From Kineosporiaceae bacterium (lineage in GTDB: Bacteria; Actinomycetota; Actinomycetes; Actinomycetales; Angustibacteraceae), in assembly GCA_027345905.1 (NCBI GenBank), contig DAIETC010000008.1, positions 1-7,438 on the forward strand: a DNA stretch of 7,438 bases. The letters run 5' to 3'. Shown here in pieces: positions 6,382 through 7,438 of the stretch (within the stretch, counting starts at the first letter, position 1; each line of letters starts with the position of its first letter). The notes below the pieces were generated by a model. The model was not told the DNA's origin, did no database searches, and saw only the letters and a list, made by a program, of their open reading frames with translations. The translations under genes and the position numbers were made by a program.

Positions 6382-6405
6382 TGCCGGCCGTGCCACCCGG
6401 CAACG
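6379..6405. promoter_or_regulatory. perfect 9-bp inverted repeat at the glmS/coaA junction
   Basis: CGTTGCCGG (6379-6387) and its exact reverse complement CCGGCAACG (6397-6405) are separated by nine bases (CCGTGCCAC). The element abuts the candidate glmS -10 box on its upstream side and covers both candidate coaA start codons: TTG 6381 in the left arm and GTG 6390 in the spacer. It could be a dimeric regulator's operator, or a hairpin in coaA mRNA masking the start. The symmetry is observed; the function is inferred. Confidence 0.6.
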
Positions 6406-7343
6406 GCGCGAGCCTGCCTTCGCTCTATGTCGAGCTCGACCGCGCGGCATGGGCACGCCTGCGCGCCCAGACCCCGCTGACCCTCGGCGAACCCGACCTC
6501 GTACGACTGCGCGGCCTCGGCGAGCCCGTCGACCTCGCCGAGGTCGAGGACGTCTACCTGCCCCTGTCGCGACTGCTCACGCTGTACGTGCGGGGCGCCG
6601 GCAACCTGCATCGGATCACCAGCGACTTCCTGGGCGAGCGGCCGCCGCGCGCACCGTTCGTCATCGGTATCGCCGGCTCCGTGGCCGTCGGCAAGTCGAC
6701 GACCGCCCGCATCCTGCGCGAGCTGCTGGCCAGCTGGCCGGGCACGCCGGATGTGCAGCTGGTGACCACAGATGGCTTCCTGCTGCCGAACGCCGAGCTG
6801 GAACGCCGCGACCTGCTCCAGCGCAAAGGATTCCCCGAGTCCTACGACCGCCGCGCCCTGCTCCGGTTCGTCTCCGAGCTCAAGGCAGGTCGGACCGAGG
6901 TCAGCGTGCCCGTGTACTCGCATCTGACGTACGACATCGTGGCAAACGAGCGGATCGTCGTTCGGCACCCCGACGTCCTCATCATCGAGGGCCTGAACGT
7001 GCTGCAACCGCCGCGCACCGACGCCAGTGGACGGCTGGGCCTGGCCGTCAGCGACTTCTTCGACTTCTCGCTGTACGTCGACGCCCGCCTCGAGGACGTC
7101 CAGCGCTGGTACGTCGAGCGGTTCCTCCGCCTGCGCCAGACCGCATTCGCCGACCCCACGTCGTACTTCCACCGGTACGCCGGCCTCAGCGACGAGCAGG
7201 CCGCGGCGACGGCCCAGCGCATCTGGAAGGACATCAACGAGCCGAACCTGGTCGAGAACGTGCGCCCGACCCGCGGCCGGGCGAGCCTGGTGCTCAGCAA
7301 GGGCCCCGACCACGCCGTCACCCGCGTGCGCCTGCGCAAGTAA
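6381..7343 (+). CDS. coaA: type I pantothenate kinase
   Basis: A 320-residue kinase (from TTG 6381) that phosphorylates pantothenate, the first step of CoA synthesis. Numbered from that start, LYVELDRAAW (15-24) aligns with the conserved actinobacterial N-terminus. The Walker A motif is GSVAVGKS (99-106), followed by TTDGF (129-133), RKGFPESYDRRAL (148-160), YSHLTYD (179-185), IIEGLNVLQ (201-209), SDFFDFS (224-230) and NLVENVRPTRGRASLVL (289-305). The length is close to the usual 310-320 residues. The start is ambiguous: TTG 6381 has AAGGG at five bases, GTG 6390 would suit a leaderless mRNA, and the ATG at 6303 would put 62 nt inside glmS with un-actinobacterial codons such as ATA and AGG. 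The gene is divergent from glmS with a 16-nt gap. Feedback inhibition by CoA is typical of the family but not visible here. Confidence 0.96.
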   Translation: MPAVPPGNGASLPSLYVELDRAAWARLRAQTPLTLGEPDLVRLRGLGEPVDLAEVEDVYLPLSRLLTLYVRGAGNLHRITSDFLGERPPRAPFVIGIAGSVAVGKSTTARILRELLASWPGTPDVQLVTTDGFLLPNAELERRDLLQRKGFPESYDRRALLRFVSELKAGRTEVSVPVYSHLTYDIVANERIVVRHPDVLIIEGLNVLQPPRTDASGRLGLAVSDFFDFSLYVDARLEDVQRWYVERFLRLRQTAFADPTSYFHRYAGLSDEQAAATAQRIWKDINEPNLVENVRPTRGRASLVLSKGPDHAVTRVRLRK

Positions 7344-7349
7344 GCCGGC

Positions 7350-7433
7350 GCCACTGGGGCACCCTACGGCCTGTTCCGGCGGCCACTGGGGCACCCTGCG
7401 GCCTCCACAGGGCCACTGGGGCACCCTGCGGCC
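7350..7433. repeat. three-copy 22-nt imperfect palindromic repeat after coaA
   Basis: Copies lie at 7350-7371, 7382-7403 and 7412-7433, separated by 10 and 8 nt, the first only six bases after the coaA stop. Each begins GCCACTGGGGCACCCT and ends CGGCC; copy 1 differs from the others by one base (A for G at 7366). Each copy is an imperfect palindrome: GCC pairs with GGC, GGG with CCC, around a GCA loop with a weak inner section. The spacers differ. The array may continue past the window edge. It could be an extragenic palindromic element or part of the coaA 3' end or terminator region. It is not followed by a T-run. Confidence 0.9.
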
Positions 7434-7438
7434 GGCCC

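Noticed and set aside
5796..7424. 542-codon minus-strand ORF antisense to coaA and overlapping the glmS start
   Set aside because: It crosses two well-supported genes out of frame, starts in the palindromic repeats and shows no domain.
7350..7433. CRISPR array
   Set aside because: Spacers are only 8-10 nt and no cas gene is present.

Overview
The window is chromosomal DNA from a very high-GC actinobacterium. Nearly all third codon positions are G or C, long shadow ORFs lie antisense to every real gene, GTG starts are common, and the gene order is a conserved actinobacterial housekeeping block. The proteins fit a relative of Micrococcales, Kineosporiales or similar groups. The sequence alone does not fix the genus.

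Layout: from about 6364 down to 12, five genes run on the minus strand. In transcription order they are glmS (glucosamine-6-phosphate synthase), acpS (holo-ACP synthase), a fused nnrE/nnrD NAD(P)H-hydrate repair enzyme, alr (alanine racemase) and an alpha/beta hydrolase whose end is 11 bases from the window edge. nnrED/alr overlap by 7 nt (ATGCTGA) and alr/hydrolase by 4 nt (GTGA), so these three are probably translationally coupled. glmS and acpS are 57 nt apart, and acpS and nnrED 118 nt apart. On the other side of glmS, coaA (pantothenate kinase) is transcribed divergently on the plus strand. The functions are cell-wall precursor supply (GlmS for UDP-GlcNAc, Alr for D-Ala), CoA supply and use (CoaA, AcpS) and cofactor repair (Nnr). 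No mobile element, RNA gene, CRISPR array or specialised-metabolism gene is visible. No gene-free stretch exceeds 300 bases.

The unusual material lies at gene ends and junctions. (1) A 12-nt tandem repeat encodes a Glu-Leu-Gly-X tail on Alr and places a series of ribosome-binding-like AGGTG/AGGTA motifs just before the hydrolase start. (2) A 24-nt tandem repeat encodes an 8-residue repeat in the C-terminal linker of the Nnr protein. (3) The 118 nt between acpS and nnrED has a clear protein-coding base periodicity in the frame of acpS, directly after its stop codon. (4) The glmS/coaA divergent junction is only 16-25 nt. It holds a perfect 9-bp inverted repeat and two possible overlapping -10 boxes, which raises the possibility of leaderless, co-regulated transcripts. 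(5) Three copies of a 22-nt imperfect palindrome follow coaA and run toward the window edge. None of these is a proven new system; items 3, 4 and 5 most deserve checking.
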